Positions 1 through 6,138 of a stretch of DNA of 6,138 nt are shown here, piece by piece. The translations under genes were made by a program, and so were the position numbers. A model generated the notes under the pieces. The model searched no databases. It worked only from the letters and a program-made list of their open reading frames with translations, and was not told the DNA's origin. Numbering within the stretch: position 1 is the stretch's first letter; each line of letters starts with the position of its first letter. The stretch covers positions 1 to 6,138 of the forward strand of contig CATAQZ010000328.1 of the NCBI GenBank assembly GCA_949487015.1, read 5' to 3'. This stretch comes from Flavobacteriales bacterium UBA4585 (lineage in GTDB: Bacteria > Bacteroidota > Bacteroidia > Flavobacteriales > Schleiferiaceae).

Positions 1-957
1 GAACCCAGCTTTCCCTTCAGCCAATTCTCATTTCAAACCCTTCCCTACGCCATCGAGCTTGTGGATTCCATCCGCAGCATCGCTCCCTGCGCTCAACCTG
101 TATTTTTCAGAACTTGGGGCCGCGAAAACGGCGACCAATTCAATTGTGCCGCATTCCCTCCACTTTGTACCTACGAAGGCATGGACTCCATGCTTCACCG
201 CCATTACAATCTCATGGCGGACACCACAGATGCCTACCTCAGCCCGGTAGGTTCTGTATGGAAGCACATTCGCGATACAGACTCCACCATTAACCTCTAC
301 ACTTCTGACGGCAGCCATCCCTCCCTAGCCGGCAGTTACGCAGCAGCTTGCACCTTCTTCACTATGATCACGCGAATGGACCCCAATTCCATTTCTGACG
401 ATCAAAACCTGAATCCCGGCGTGGCTGCAACCATTCGTCAAGCCACAAAGGATGTAGTCTATGATTCATTATCCGTTTGGGGCGTGGGTGCATACGATAC
501 CCAAGCAGGCTTCACCGCTACGATGTCAAACGACACGCTAACGTATACAGATACCAGTGCATTTGCCGATTCTGTGTACTATGACTTTGGCGATGGAAAT
601 TTCAGCGCTACCCCAAACGGCATTCATGCCTATGGGCAAGATGATTTTTTCACCGTCACCCAATACGCCTACCGCTGTGGCAAGGTGGATACTACCTCTA
701 TTCTGATTCAATCGATGGTAATATTCGCTATCGATGAAGATGTGCAAGCGCATATTGACTTAAGAAAATTGGACCAATTCTGGCCAGTAGACCTCCACTC
801 CTTAACCCTCTATACCCTCGATGGAAGAAGACTCTGGAGCGCAGATCCCGGAAATATCCCTCCACTGCCACACAATACCAACTCCCTTCTGATCCTCGAA
901 GCCACCTGGCGTAACGGTGAAAGAACGCGTCAACGGTGTTTCACGAATCAATGGTAG
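1..957 (+). CDS. SGNH/GDSL-type secreted hydrolase with PKD-like domain and probable T9SS sorting tail (5' end cut by window)
   Basis: The reading frame is open from base 1, so the start and the catalytic-serine block lie upstream; 318 codons are visible. Numbering from the first codon, TWGRENGD (38-45) and DGSHPS (103-108) match the Bacteroidota SGNH hydrolase pattern. D103 and H106 are the expected Asp and His of the catalytic D-x-x-H block, and C49 and C56 may form a disulfide. A PKD-like beta-sandwich follows at about 170-235, with the typical YDFGDGN (195-200) and a later FTVT strand. The last ~70 residues have the 'LTLYTLDGRRLW...' shape and a strand-rich ending like a T9SS type A sorting domain; this part is inferred from shape, not a strong motif. 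The substrate is unknown; esterase or carbohydrate deacetylase activity is plausible for the family. The GTG at 61 is an internal Val codon, not the start. Three TAG codons in a row (955-963) end the frame. The next gene starts 56 bp downstream on the same strand. Confidence 0.8.
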   Translation, partial: EPSFPFSQFSFQTLPYAIELVDSIRSIAPCAQPVFFRTWGRENGDQFNCAAFPPLCTYEGMDSMLHRHYNLMADTTDAYLSPVGSVWKHIRDTDSTINLYTSDGSHPSLAGSYAAACTFFTMITRMDPNSISDDQNLNPGVAATIRQATKDVVYDSLSVWGVGAYDTQAGFTATMSNDTLTYTDTSAFADSVYYDFGDGNFSATPNGIHAYGQDDFFTVTQYAYRCGKVDTTSILIQSMVIFAIDEDVQAHIDLRKLDQFWPVDLHSLTLYTLDGRRLWSADPGNIPPLPHNTNSLLILEATWRNGERTRQRCFTNQW

Positions 958-1013
958 TAGTAGTTTCTTGCTTTTTCTAGCCCGCTCGACGATCATTCGA
1001 TTACCTTGCACCA

Positions 1014-1442
1014 ATGAAAAAACTACTCTTTACCGCATTACTGATCTTCGCAAGCACAGCGGGCTTTGCACAAAAAATGAAAGTTCAGGTAGACAAAGAA
1101 TCAGGTACTATTACAGTCAATGAAGTGCCACAAGCTATCCTAATTAAAGAAAATGCGCCAGGCCAATTAGGCATCAATAAAAATTTCACCATCACCAACC
1201 TTGATGGTAAAGAACTGCTTTATTTCGTTTTCACGCAGGAGCCTGAAACCAACAGTCGCGGATACAAAACAGGTAAAACCCTAACATATTATACCCTTAA
1301 TTTTATCGAAAGTGGTGGTCAAGGCAGACGACCAGGGACGATGACCGCTCTTGGTGCTGCAAAAATCGCCATGAAAAACGAACTCCTTAAGAACGGTGAA
1401 ATAGACCCCGAAGCCCAGAAAAAATTCTTATTGAAGTACTAA
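1014..1442 (+). CDS. Small exported protein of unknown function (142 aa)
   Basis: I do not recognise a named family. Residues 1-19 form a clear Sec signal peptide: MKK, a hydrophobic core, then GFA with cleavage before Q20, the usual Bacteroidota pattern. The mature part is about 123 residues. Its first half looks strand-rich (KVQVDKESGTITVNEV at 23-38, NFTITNLDGKELLYFVF at 57-73). It ends in a charged, probably helical segment (about 110-142, NGEIDPEAQKKFLLKY). It has no cysteine, no second membrane segment and no visible catalytic motif. The overall pattern resembles short exported Bacteroidota proteins annotated as hypothetical, but that is an impression only. The ATG at 1014 is preferred because it begins exactly at the signal peptide; no Shine-Dalgarno sequence is visible. 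A strong hairpin terminator follows 11 bp after the stop. The gene could be cotranscribed with the upstream hydrolase or have its own promoter in the 56-bp gap, where I see no clear consensus. Confidence 0.8.
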   Translation: MKKLLFTALLIFASTAGFAQKMKVQVDKESGTITVNEVPQAILIKENAPGQLGINKNFTITNLDGKELLYFVFTQEPETNSRGYKTGKTLTYYTLNFIESGGQGRRPGTMTALGAAKIAMKNELLKNGEIDPEAQKKFLLKY

Positions 1443-1453
1443 AGCCACAAAAT

Positions 1454-1487
1454 AAAAAAAGCCACCTCTTTCGAGGTGGCTTTTTTT
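1454..1487 (+). terminator. Rho-independent terminator, copy 1
   Basis: An 8-bp perfect stem GCCACCTC (1461-1468) pairs with GAGGTGGC (1473-1480) around the loop TTTC. Seven A (1454-1460) precede it and seven T (1481-1487) follow, so the A and T tracts can extend the stem. It ends the 1014-1442 transcript. The symmetric tracts would let it work on both strands, but no - strand gene approaches it here. Its core is identical to the terminator at 1918-1949. Confidence 0.92.
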
Positions 1488-1529
1488 ATTCTCATAATGG
1501 ACAATTTGAAACAAGCTATTAAACAAAGA

Positions 1530-1919
1530 ATGCAGAAATTGCCATCCACCAATAAGAAACCAATGAACCTAAGCAACTATTTATACGGACTTACATGCCT
1601 CTGCCTTCTCGGGCTTAGTTCATGTGATATTTCCAATTCTGGAGGTGGATTTAATATGGGCGGTATTGGCTGTAGCTTCGATACTGAGGTAATTTCAGAC
1701 CATGATACATTAAGTACTCCATGCACAGTGACGTTTCAAGTCGTCAACTTCAGTTGTACCAGTGATCTTTTCTCACAAGACCTGAACCTGACACAAGTGA
1801 ATTCATATACGTATACTGCGCAAATAGATGCACCTGGAACGTATTCGGTGGACTGGGACGACAATTGCGGATCTGTCGATTGTTGGGACTATGACACCTA
1901 TACTTTCACCATAGACTAA
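1530..1919 (+). CDS. Small acidic cysteine-containing lipoprotein of unknown function
   Basis: The product is an envelope lipoprotein judging by its lipobox LSSC. The lipid-carrying cysteine codon is at 1623-1625, after a hydrophobic run (LYGLTCLCLLGLSS). The mature part is 98 residues, rich in Asp and Thr, with a Gly-rich linker (SGGGFNMGG) just after the lipid Cys. It has five further cysteines, at mature positions 17, 34, 45, 82 and 87, which suggests disulfides. Alternating strand-like stretches (TVTFQVVNF, SYTYTAQI, GTYSVDWDD, DTYTFTID) suggest a small Ig-like beta-sandwich. No family is recognised. The start is uncertain. The frame is open back to a GTG at 1476, but that lies inside the upstream terminator stem. 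An ATG at 1497 sits just after its T-tract. ATG 1530 has an A-rich leader and gives a lysine-containing n-region, so it is chosen. ATG 1563 gives a compact signal peptide without positive charge. The gene lies between two identical terminators and is convergent with katG. Confidence 0.7.
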   Translation: MQKLPSTNKKPMNLSNYLYGLTCLCLLGLSSCDISNSGGGFNMGGIGCSFDTEVISDHDTLSTPCTVTFQVVNFSCTSDLFSQDLNLTQVNSYTYTAQIDAPGTYSVDWDDNCGSVDCWDYDTYTFTID

Positions 1920-1949
1920 AAAAAAGCCACCTCTTTCGAGGTGGCTTTT
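1918..1949. terminator. Bidirectional terminator, copy 2, shared by lipoprotein gene and katG
   Basis: The same 8-bp stem GCCACCTC (1926-1933) and GAGGTGGC (1938-1945) encloses the loop TTTC. Eight A (1918-1925) precede it, starting within the TAA stop of the lipoprotein gene, and four T (1946-1949) follow. Read on the - strand, the hairpin is followed by eight T, so it is the better terminator for katG, whose stop is 22 bp away. The + strand T-tract is only four bases, so termination in that direction may be weaker. Confidence 0.9.
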
Positions 1950-1970
1950 CACATTCGCTAAAAATGAAAT

Positions 1971-4244
1971 TTAGAGCAGGTCGAAGCGATCAGCCATCAT
2001 CACTTTGTTCCATGCAGCAACAAAGTCTTGAACCAATTTTTCCTCTGCATCGGCTGAAGCATAAACCTCTGCAATCGCACGCAATTCAGAGTTTGAACCG
2101 AAGATCAAATCCACACGGGTAGCAGACCATTTGGCCTCGCCCGTTTTACGATCTGTTGCAACGAAATTATCCTTGTATTCCGTGGTTGCAGTCCATTTGT
2201 TATCCATGTCCAGTAGGTTCACAAAGAAATCGTTGCTCAAAGCACCTTTTTGATCTGTAAACACACCGTGACCACGACCGTCGTAATTTGCGCCTATGGC
2301 ACGCATTCCTCCAACGAGAACGGTCATTTCGGGTGCGGTCAGCCCTAGTAATTGGGCCTTATCTACTAACAATTCCTCAGCACTCAAGAAGTAGTTGGTC
2401 TTCTCATAATTACGGAATCCGTCGGCCATCGGCTCCAACAGCGCTATAGAAGCAACATCCGTCATTTCTTGCGTCGCATCCGTGCGTCCCGGTGTGAATG
2501 GAACCGCCACAGAATGACCCGCAGCAGCAGCTGCACGCTCCACACCTAGGTTTCCACCTAAAACGATAAGATCTGCAATAGACACTTTCTTTTTGCGCTT
2601 ATCGAAATCTTGCTTGATACCATCGTACACCGCTAAAACTTTGGCCAATTCTTCAGGATTATTCACTTCCCAATCTTTCATCGGTGCCAAACGAATGCGC
2701 GCTCCGTTTGCGCCGCCCCTGCGGTCAGACTCACGATATGTTGATGCCGAAGCCCACGCCGTACGCACCAATTCCTGCGTAGTCAAACCCGCAGCTTCAA
2801 TAGCAGACTTTAATTTTACAATATCCTCTGCATTCACAGTCTCATAATCGGCGGCTGGAATAGGGTCTTGCCAAATGTATTCCTCCTTAGGTGTTTCAGG
2901 CCCCAAATACGTGGTGTTTGGTCCCATATCGCGGTGTGTAAGTTTAAACCATGCACGAGCAAAGGCCTGATCAAATTCGGCAGGATTCTCATAGAACCGC
3001 TTCGATATTTTCAAATATTCAGGATCGCGGACCATAGATAAATCCGTGGTCAACATACGCGGACGGTGCTTCTTATCGGCATCGAATGCATCCGGCACAA
3101 CCTTAGGTCCATTCTTAGCTACCCACTGGTGGGCACCTGCAGGACTTTTCTCGAGCTCCCATTCAAATTCAAACAAAGCTGCCAAATATTCATGGCTCCA
3201 CTCCGTCGGCTTACTGGTCCATATAACCTCTAAACCTGAGGTAATGGCATCTGCACCTGCACCGGTTCCATGGTCGCTGGTCCAGCCAAATCCTTGCTCT
3301 TCAATACCGGCAAGCTCTGGCTCTGGACCTTGATGTGATCCTGCAGCGGCACCGTGCGTTTTACCTAAGGTGTGGCCTCCTGCAATGAGTGCTACAGTTT
3401 CCTCGTCGTTCATCCCCATGCGTCCAAAAGTCTCACGAATATCATGAGCTGCTGCGATAGGATCTGGAACACCGTCCGGCCCTTCTGGGTTGACATAAAT
3501 AAGTCCCATTTGCACTGCGGCTAAGGGCTTTTCTAACTGACGGTCGCCTGAATATCGGTTGCTCTCCAACCACTTTGATTCTGAACCCCAGTATACATCA
3601 CTTTCAGGCTCCCATACGTCGACACGACCACCTGCAAAACCCGCAGTTTCGAAGCCCATATCTTCAAGCGCAACGTTTCCTGCAAGGACCATAAGATCCG
3701 CCCAAGAGATGGATGCACCATACTTTTGCTTTACGGGCCAAAGCAATCTTCTCGCTTTATCTAGGTTGGCATTATCCGGCCAGCTATTGATCGGAGCAAA
3801 ACGTTGCTGCCCTGTACGGCTGCCGCCGCGACCATCGCCAGTTCTATACGTTCCGGCGCTGTGCCAAGCCATGCGAATGAATAATCCGCCGTAATGCCCC
3901 CAATCCGCCGGCCACCAATCTTGACTTTCCGTCAAAGTTTTTCGGATGTCCTCTTTTAATGCGTAATAATCTAATGCTTCAAAAGCCTCGCGGTAATCAA
4001 AGGACTCCCCTAAAGGATTACTTAGCGACGAATTTTGTCGCAAAACGGATAAATCCAACTGATTCGGTAATAATGAAGGTGCGATGGTTTTAGCAGCGTG
4101 CGGATTTTTCATTCCCGCTGCATGTGCCGCTTCCATGCTCATTCCTCCTTCGTGAACAGGACATTTGGTCATGTCCATAGCTTCTTGCGCAGTTCCTGTA
4201 AGTCCTACAGAAAGGGCGGCAAGCAAACCTAATTTCTTTAACAT
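1971..4244 (-). CDS. katG: Catalase-peroxidase KatG, exported (periplasmic) form
   Basis: This is a heme enzyme that breaks down hydrogen peroxide by catalase and peroxidase reactions. The 757 residues cover both peroxidase-like domains, the usual family length plus a leader. N-terminal domain: distal R124, W127, H128 in RMAWHSAGTYR, D157 in WPDN, and the proximal heme ligand H291 in GGHTLGKTHG with W342 and D401. The Met-Tyr-Trp cofactor residues are M276, Y250 and W127, and the mobile arginine is R438 in HRDMGP. All are intact, so it should be active. The C-terminal domain (about 470-757) is the usual heme-free copy, ending in MADRFDLL. Residues 1-19 (MLKK, hydrophobic core, GTA|Q) form a Sec signal peptide absent from most KatG, placing the enzyme in the periplasm. 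Residues 23-49 are rich in Met and His. The gene ends at the shared terminator and is divergent from the CIA30 gene. Control by a peroxide regulator is likely from knowledge of the family, but no clear box was found. Confidence 0.97.
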   Translation of the reverse strand: MLKKLGLLAALSVGLTGTAQEAMDMTKCPVHEGGMSMEAAHAAGMKNPHAAKTIAPSLLPNQLDLSVLRQNSSLSNPLGESFDYREAFEALDYYALKEDIRKTLTESQDWWPADWGHYGGLFIRMAWHSAGTYRTGDGRGGSRTGQQRFAPINSWPDNANLDKARRLLWPVKQKYGASISWADLMVLAGNVALEDMGFETAGFAGGRVDVWEPESDVYWGSESKWLESNRYSGDRQLEKPLAAVQMGLIYVNPEGPDGVPDPIAAAHDIRETFGRMGMNDEETVALIAGGHTLGKTHGAAAGSHQGPEPELAGIEEQGFGWTSDHGTGAGADAITSGLEVIWTSKPTEWSHEYLAALFEFEWELEKSPAGAHQWVAKNGPKVVPDAFDADKKHRPRMLTTDLSMVRDPEYLKISKRFYENPAEFDQAFARAWFKLTHRDMGPNTTYLGPETPKEEYIWQDPIPAADYETVNAEDIVKLKSAIEAAGLTTQELVRTAWASASTYRESDRRGGANGARIRLAPMKDWEVNNPEELAKVLAVYDGIKQDFDKRKKKVSIADLIVLGGNLGVERAAAAAGHSVAVPFTPGRTDATQEMTDVASIALLEPMADGFRNYEKTNYFLSAEELLVDKAQLLGLTAPEMTVLVGGMRAIGANYDGRGHGVFTDQKGALSNDFFVNLLDMDNKWTATTEYKDNFVATDRKTGEAKWSATRVDLIFGSNSELRAIAEVYASADAEEKLVQDFVAAWNKVMMADRFDLL

Positions 4245-4372
4245 GATTCGGTGATTTAATGATTAGAATACTAATATCACACTATCATTAAAGACTATCA
4301 ATCGACTTTACTGATGTGGTTATAGAGCAGAACCTTCAATCACTTCTAGAGTTATAGATAGAAAGCCCAATT
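4245..4372. promoter_or_regulatory. Divergent intergenic region between katG and CIA30 gene
   Basis: This AT-rich 128-bp stretch must carry the promoters of both divergent genes. Visible structure: an inverted repeat ATTAG-AATA-CTAAT (4262-4275) about 20 bp upstream of katG; a direct repeat ACTATCA (4281-4287 and 4294-4300, 13 bp apart); and a direct repeat GTTATAGA (4319-4326 and 4351-4358, 32 bp apart). These could be operator half-sites. The arrangement does not match the OxyR pattern (ATAG...CTAT inverted pairs) and fits a PerR-type box only loosely. I could not place a Bacteroidota TTTG / TAnnTTTG promoter with confidence. Confidence 0.35.
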
Positions 4373-4900
4373 ATGAACGCCTTATTCCTTACCATCGCCA
4401 TGCTCACATCTTCCATTACCCTTTTCGACTTCTCAGCTGGACTAAACCTAGACCGCTGGGCGGTAGTGAACGACGGCGTGATGGGCGGCCTTTCTAAGGG
4501 TGCATTAGAGGTCACTCCTGAGGGACATGGCAGATTCTCCGGTACGGTATCTTTAGAAAACTATGGAGGTTTTACATCCATTCGCTGCGCTGTTGCTGAT
4601 ATCTCAGTAAGTGAGGTCAGTAAAATTCAACTGCGCATCAAAGGAGACGGAAAGGATTACCAATTCCGCGTAAAACACAAAGCCCGTGACTACCAGAGTT
4701 ACATTACGACTTTCTCGACTACGGGTACATGGGAAACCATCGAAATACCGCTGATTGACCTCTATCCTTCATGGCGCGGCCAAAAGCTCGACATGCCAAA
4801 TTTTGACAAGTCCAGTATCAATGAGTTCACCTTTCTCATCGCGAATAAGCGCAACGAGACTTTCGAATTATTGATTGATGAAATCGTATTGGTTCCGTAG
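4373..4900 (+). CDS. CIA30-family protein (NDUFAF1-like), probably exported
   Basis: The protein belongs to the CIA30 family, a beta-sandwich fold related to carbohydrate-binding modules. It is named after the mitochondrial complex I assembly factor NDUFAF1, but the role of bacterial members is not established. Family hallmarks are NDGVMGGLS (33-41), FSG (55-57), SLENYGGFTSIR (60-71), KGDGKDYQFRVK (90-101), a Trp at 120 followed by IEIPLIDLYPSWRG, and the closing strand FELLIDEIVL (164-173). The domain begins at LFDF (17-20) and fills the rest, so the 175 residues are a complete single-domain protein. Residues 1-16 are hydrophobic and lie outside the domain. They look like a short signal peptide but lack a positive charge, so export is likely rather than certain. 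Translation starts at ATG 4373 behind AGAAAG with an 8-base gap. The gene is divergent from katG and ends 3 bp before the stop of the opposing gene, with no terminator hairpin visible between them. Confidence 0.88.
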   Translation: MNALFLTIAMLTSSITLFDFSAGLNLDRWAVVNDGVMGGLSKGALEVTPEGHGRFSGTVSLENYGGFTSIRCAVADISVSEVSKIQLRIKGDGKDYQFRVKHKARDYQSYITTFSTTGTWETIEIPLIDLYPSWRGQKLDMPNFDKSSINEFTFLIANKRNETFELLIDEIVLVP

Positions 4901-4903
4901 CGT

Positions 4904-5518
4904 TTAGTTGATTCCCCCTAACCCAACACCGATTCCTACGCGAATCTGAAGTGCTGGGGCTTCCCAGCTGCTTACATTGACATAGCCACCGCCTAGTACA
5001 AAGTCGAAGGTAGCAGCATCAAAGAGTAAGATGCTTTGATAAAAATTCAGAGTAAACATGTATTTAGGATCTACATCTAAAATGGTTTCTGCCATTAATT
5101 CAATAGATCTTGATTGCTCGTAGAAGAAGAAATCGACGGGGTTGAAATCTAATCGGACCCCAGCTGCTGCATATGCGCCGTTCTGTGAAAATTCGCCCAA
5201 TTCATCACCACTCGACATTCCTAGAGCACCTTTCCATTTAATCGCGGGAATAGAGGACAGTCGCTCTATAGTTAAATGTGGCGCCATTCCTAGATAAGAT
5301 TCATACACATACGGATCATCAGAAATTTCTTGCAACACCAAAATTGGAATCTGCACACCGAACCGCCAATCTTCAAGCCCGATATAAAGTCCATTAGTGG
5401 TACTCAAATCTTTAACCTGTGCGTCGGTTCCTGTGGCCACGCCGTCTTTTCTAACTAATGTTTGTGCATGGCTTGATAAGCTGACAAGAAAAAATACAAT
5501 GAATGCTTTATAGTTCAT
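4904..5518 (-). CDS. Exported protein of unknown function, possibly an outer-membrane beta-barrel
   Basis: The 204 residues begin with a clear signal peptide (MNYKAFIVFFLVSLSSHA, cleavage before Q19). The mature part has repeated short amphipathic strand-like stretches, such as GLYIGLEDWRFGVQIPILVL (43-62), YAAAGVRLDF, SIELMAETIL, YMFTLNFYQSILLF, FDFVLGGGYVNV and LQIRVGIGVGLGG near the end. This alternation with Gly and aromatic residues suggests an outer-membrane barrel or a similar all-beta protein. The C-terminus (GGIN) lacks the terminal aromatic residue usual for BAM-inserted porins. There are no cysteines and no recognised domain. The start ATG lies 12 bp after the stop of the isoaspartyl peptidase gene on the same strand, so the two are probably one transcript. 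The downstream end faces the CIA30 gene at 3 bp. A functional link to the peptidase is only suggested by position. Confidence 0.75.
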   Translation of the reverse strand: MNYKAFIVFFLVSLSSHAQTLVRKDGVATGTDAQVKDLSTTNGLYIGLEDWRFGVQIPILVLQEISDDPYVYESYLGMAPHLTIERLSSIPAIKWKGALGMSSGDELGEFSQNGAYAAAGVRLDFNPVDFFFYEQSRSIELMAETILDVDPKYMFTLNFYQSILLFDAATFDFVLGGGYVNVSSWEAPALQIRVGIGVGLGGIN

Positions 5519-5530
5519 GTTCGTGTTGTG

Positions 5531-6138
5531 TTAAAAGCCGCAATTTTCCGGCCAGGTTGGGTCGCCAAAGATATCGGTATGAAGCATCAATTTCTGCGAT
5601 TCTTTCATTTTACCCATGGCACCCCGAAACATACCTTTAGAATTGAATGTCCACGTTGCATTTCCGTTTGCATCTATTGCTATGAGACCGCCATTACCTG
5701 CGTCTTCATTCAAAACGCCAAAAATGACACGGCTCGCGCTCTCTTCGAGCGACAGACCCTCATATTGCATTCGCGCATTAATTTGGAAGGCTACATTTTC
5801 TCGAATAAAATATTCGCCATGGCCAGTACAACTCACTGCTGCCCCATTGTTATCTGCGTAGGTTCCGGCACCGATAATGGGTACATCCCCTACTCGACCA
5901 TACTTTTTACCCATCATTCCGCCAGTAGACGTTCCCGCATATAAGTCGCCATTGGCATCCTTAATCACCACGCCCACGGTTCCATTTTTCTTCATCTCCT
6001 TCCAGCGCTTGTATTGGCTTTCGCGCTTAGATGTTAAAAAGTATTTATTTTCAACAAACTCGTGCGAACGCATCTTCGCAAAAGCCTCTGCTCCCGCTCC
6101 AATCAATAAAACATGAGGCGTATGATCCATGACATCCC
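5531..6138 (-). CDS. Isoaspartyl peptidase / type III (plant-type) L-asparaginase, Ntn-hydrolase (5' end cut by window)
   Basis: The precursor cleaves itself to expose an N-terminal threonine and then hydrolyses isoaspartyl dipeptides and, more slowly, asparagine. Numbering from the Met codon at 6130, the nucleophile is T51 in NGTVG, the cleavage site being G50|T51. The remaining catalytic and binding residues T69 (TSTGG), R79 and D82 (GRVGD), T102 and G103 (SCTGHGE) are all present. They stand at the same spacing as T179, T197, R207, D210, T230 and G231 of E. coli IaaA. The Met at 6130 is not the true start. The frame stays open to the edge, and TPHVLLIGAGAEAF (4-17) is the 'TPHVLLVGEGA' segment that lies inside the alpha subunit in this family. 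Roughly 100-150 N-terminal residues therefore lie beyond 6138. The beta subunit is complete, ending in WPENCGF. The linker before the cleavage site (18-50) is lysine-rich. Whether the protein is exported cannot be told without its N-terminus. It is upstream in a likely two-gene operon with the 4904-5518 gene. Confidence 0.93.
   Translation of the reverse strand, partial: DVMDHTPHVLLIGAGAEAFAKMRSHEFVENKYFLTSKRESQYKRWKEMKKNGTVGVVIKDANGDLYAGTSTGGMMGKKYGRVGDVPIIGAGTYADNNGAAVSCTGHGEYFIRENVAFQINARMQYEGLSLEESASRVIFGVLNEDAGNGGLIAIDANGNATWTFNSKGMFRGAMGKMKESQKLMLHTDIFGDPTWPENCGF

Noticed and set aside
28..318. 96-codon - strand frame opposite the start of the hydrolase
   Set aside because: The opposite strand encodes the DGSHPS and TWGRENGD blocks of the SGNH family, so the antisense frame is a shadow.
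401..414. Apparent loss of the KatG mobile arginine in the DLSMVRDP segment (protein residues 401-408 of katG)
   Set aside because: The coordinates given here are residues, not bases. The functional arginine is the one in HRDMGP (residue 438), which is present; the DLSMVRDP segment varies among KatG proteins.
2593..3894. Several 60-110-codon frames on both strands within katG
   Set aside because: katG is intact and its family assignment is certain; these are shadow frames in conserved coding sequence.
4262..4300. Possible OxyR or PerR operator upstream of katG
   Set aside because: CTAT/ATAG elements are in direct, not inverted, order for OxyR, and the PerR-like match has about four mismatches in 14 positions; too weak to annotate as such.
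4901..4950. Terminator between the convergent CIA30 and barrel-like genes
   Set aside because: Only a 5-bp GATTC/GAATC pairing (4931-4946) inside coding sequence and no T-tract; not a credible terminator.
5528..5944. 138-codon open frame on the + strand opposite the isoaspartyl peptidase gene
   Set aside because: It lies entirely antisense to a gene with all catalytic residues conserved; its translation has no signal, domain or sensible composition.

Overview
The window looks like ordinary chromosomal DNA of a member of the Bacteroidota, most likely a marine or environmental flavobacterial-type bacterium. The reasons are exported proteins whose signal peptides end in A|Q, a GDSL/SGNH hydrolase fused to a PKD-like domain and what looks like a type IX secretion (T9SS) sorting tail, A-rich rather than Shine-Dalgarno leaders, and A-tract/hairpin/T-tract terminators. 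Six genes and one further small lipoprotein gene account for nearly all of the sequence. The genes at both edges are cut by the window. No gap exceeds 130 bp, and no RNA gene, insertion sequence, CRISPR array or phage element was seen.

Layout. On the + strand, 1-957 is the 3' part of a secreted SGNH hydrolase. At 1014-1442 is a small exported protein of unknown function, closed by a strong hairpin terminator at 1454-1487. Next is a small acidic, cysteine-containing lipoprotein (about 1530-1919). A second copy of the same terminator (1918-1949) lies between this gene and the convergent katG and can serve both strands. The - strand gene katG (1971-4244) encodes a full-length catalase-peroxidase with an added N-terminal signal peptide, so it probably acts in the periplasm. 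A 128-bp region with short repeats separates it from a divergent + strand gene for an exported CIA30-family protein (4373-4900). Three bases further on, tail to tail, ends a - strand pair: an isoaspartyl peptidase/L-asparaginase (5531 to beyond 6138) followed after 12 bp by an exported protein of unknown function, possibly an outer-membrane beta-barrel (4904-5518).

How the genes relate. Nearly every product seems to be made for the cell envelope or outside: secreted hydrolase, exported small protein, lipoprotein, periplasmic peroxidase, exported CIA30 protein and barrel-like protein. There is no evident single pathway. katG handles peroxide, the asparaginase-type enzyme breaks down isoaspartyl dipeptides or asparagine, and the others cannot be assigned. 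I found no convincing undescribed system. The points most worth a second look are the exported KatG with its Met/His-rich N-terminus, the identical terminators flanking the lipoprotein gene, and the uncharacterised partner of the asparaginase.
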